In this document: positions 5,872-6,510 of the stretch, piece by piece
Layout: each line of letters begins with the position of its first letter
How positions within the stretch are numbered: the stretch's first letter is position 1
Assembly: GCA_937975585.1 (NCBI GenBank)
Contig: CALJUC010000146.1
Location: forward strand, 1-6,510
Length of the DNA: 6,510 bases
Origin: an uncultured Moraxella sp.
GTDB lineage: Bacteria > Pseudomonadota > Gammaproteobacteria > Pseudomonadales > Moraxellaceae
Direction: 5' to 3'
Notes under the pieces: generated by a model
Seen by the model: only the letters and a program-made list of their open reading frames with translations
The model's database searches: none
Told to the model about the DNA's origin: nothing
Made by a program: the position numbers and the translations under genes

Positions 5872-6474
5872 ATGACCGCTCGTCCGCCGCGTATTGCCAC
5901 GGTAGAACGTAATACCGCAGAAACCCAAATCACAGTCACGATTAACCTTGACGGCACCGGTGAAGGTACTATTGATACGGGCGTGCCATTTCTTGACCAT
6001 ATGCTTGACCAAATCAAGCGCCACGGTTTGATTGATATGGACATTAAGTGTAAGGGTGACACTTATATTGATGACCATCACAGTGTTGAAGATGTCGGCA
6101 TTACCTTGGGTCAAGCGTTCAAACAAGCGATTGGCGATAAAAAAGGCATTGTGCGTTACGGCCACTTTTACGCGCCACTTGATGAAAGTTTAAGCCGTGC
6201 GGTAGTTGATATCTCAGGTCGTCCGGGCTTGCACATGGACATTCCGTTTACCCGCGCGATGATTGGCTCGTTTGATGTGGATTTGTTCAGTGAGTTTTTC
6301 TATGGCTTTGTCAATCACGCCATGGTCACCATCCATCTGGACAACCTAAAAGGCAAAAACAGCCATCACCAAATCGAAAGTATTTTTAAGGCGTTTGCTC
6401 GTGCCTTACGTATGGCGATTGAATATGATGAGCGTGCGTTGGATAGATTGCCAAGTACCAAAAACGCGTTATAA
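5872..6474 (+). CDS. hisB: Imidazoleglycerol-phosphate dehydratase
   Basis: HisB dehydrates imidazoleglycerol phosphate to imidazole-acetol phosphate, a middle step of histidine synthesis, in the cytoplasm as a manganese-dependent 24-mer. The 200 residues form only the dehydratase, without the N-terminal histidinol-phosphatase domain found in the E. coli bifunctional HisB. Both halves of the duplicated fold carry their metal motifs: DDHHSVED (67-74) and SHHQIES (164-170), with FLDHML (40-45), PLDESLSRAVVD (102-113) and FFYGFVNHA (142-150) also typical. The C-terminus LPSTKNAL is characteristic of the family. The ATG is preceded by AAAGGAA (5859-5865). The 70-bp space after def is T-rich without a terminator, so read-through from def is possible, and I see no strong promoter of its own. 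The 36 bp after the stop (6475-6510) contain no recognisable gene. Confidence 0.97.
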   Translation: MTARPPRIATVERNTAETQITVTINLDGTGEGTIDTGVPFLDHMLDQIKRHGLIDMDIKCKGDTYIDDHHSVEDVGITLGQAFKQAIGDKKGIVRYGHFYAPLDESLSRAVVDISGRPGLHMDIPFTRAMIGSFDVDLFSEFFYGFVNHAMVTIHLDNLKGKNSHHQIESIFKAFARALRMAIEYDERALDRLPSTKNAL

Positions 6475-6510
6475 CAATTTATCCATGATTAGCTAACGGT
6501 AAGCAATAAA

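Noticed and set aside
5805..6165. Open frames of 85 and 102 codons on the minus strand across hisB
   Set aside because: They lie opposite the well-conserved hisB coding region, have no recognisable domain, and are explained as shadows of its codon use.
1..6510. Novel defence, mobile or secondary-metabolism system
   Set aside because: Every substantial coding stretch belongs to a well-known family; no transposase, integrase, attachment-site repeats, CRISPR repeats or unknown conserved gene was found on either strand.

Overview
The window looks like a chromosomal housekeeping segment from a gammaproteobacterium, most likely of the Moraxellaceae (Psychrobacter / Moraxella / Faucicola / Acinetobacter group). 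This rests on the protein sequences, moderate base composition, AT-rich intergenic DNA and gene order; the genus is an inference. I see no mobile element, CRISPR array, RNA gene or foreign-looking block.

Left part (1-1794, minus strand): the 5' 257 codons of dnaK (cut by the window edge) and, 176 bp upstream of it, a complete grpE. These encode the Hsp70 chaperone and its nucleotide-exchange factor. Each gene has its own promoter-like element with heat-shock sigma-32 character (852-879 before dnaK, 1589-1618 before grpE), the grpE one overlapping a good sigma-70 promoter.

Middle part (1795-4891, minus strand): three closely spaced genes transcribed in the order LysM protein (TsaP-like) - dprA - tsaC, with gaps of 20 and 26 bp, probably one operon. 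The LysM protein resembles TsaP, which anchors the type IV pilus secretin to peptidoglycan. DprA protects incoming single-stranded DNA and loads RecA during natural transformation. TsaC makes the threonylcarbamoyl-AMP used for the tRNA t6A modification. From memory this order matches the Pseudomonas def - tsaP - dprA - tsaC locus.

Right part (4892-6510, plus strand): a 379-bp divergent intergenic region with a plausible def promoter, a 13-bp imperfect tandem repeat and a 15-bp palindrome; then def (peptide deformylase) and, 70 bp further, hisB (monofunctional imidazoleglycerol-phosphate dehydratase, histidine biosynthesis). The usual partner of def, fmt, is not next to it; hisB takes that place.

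No new biological system is evident. The points most worth a second look are the TsaP/DprA pairing (pilus and DNA uptake), the exact 15-bp in-frame duplication in the TsaP signal peptide, the repeats in the divergent promoter region, and the def-hisB junction.
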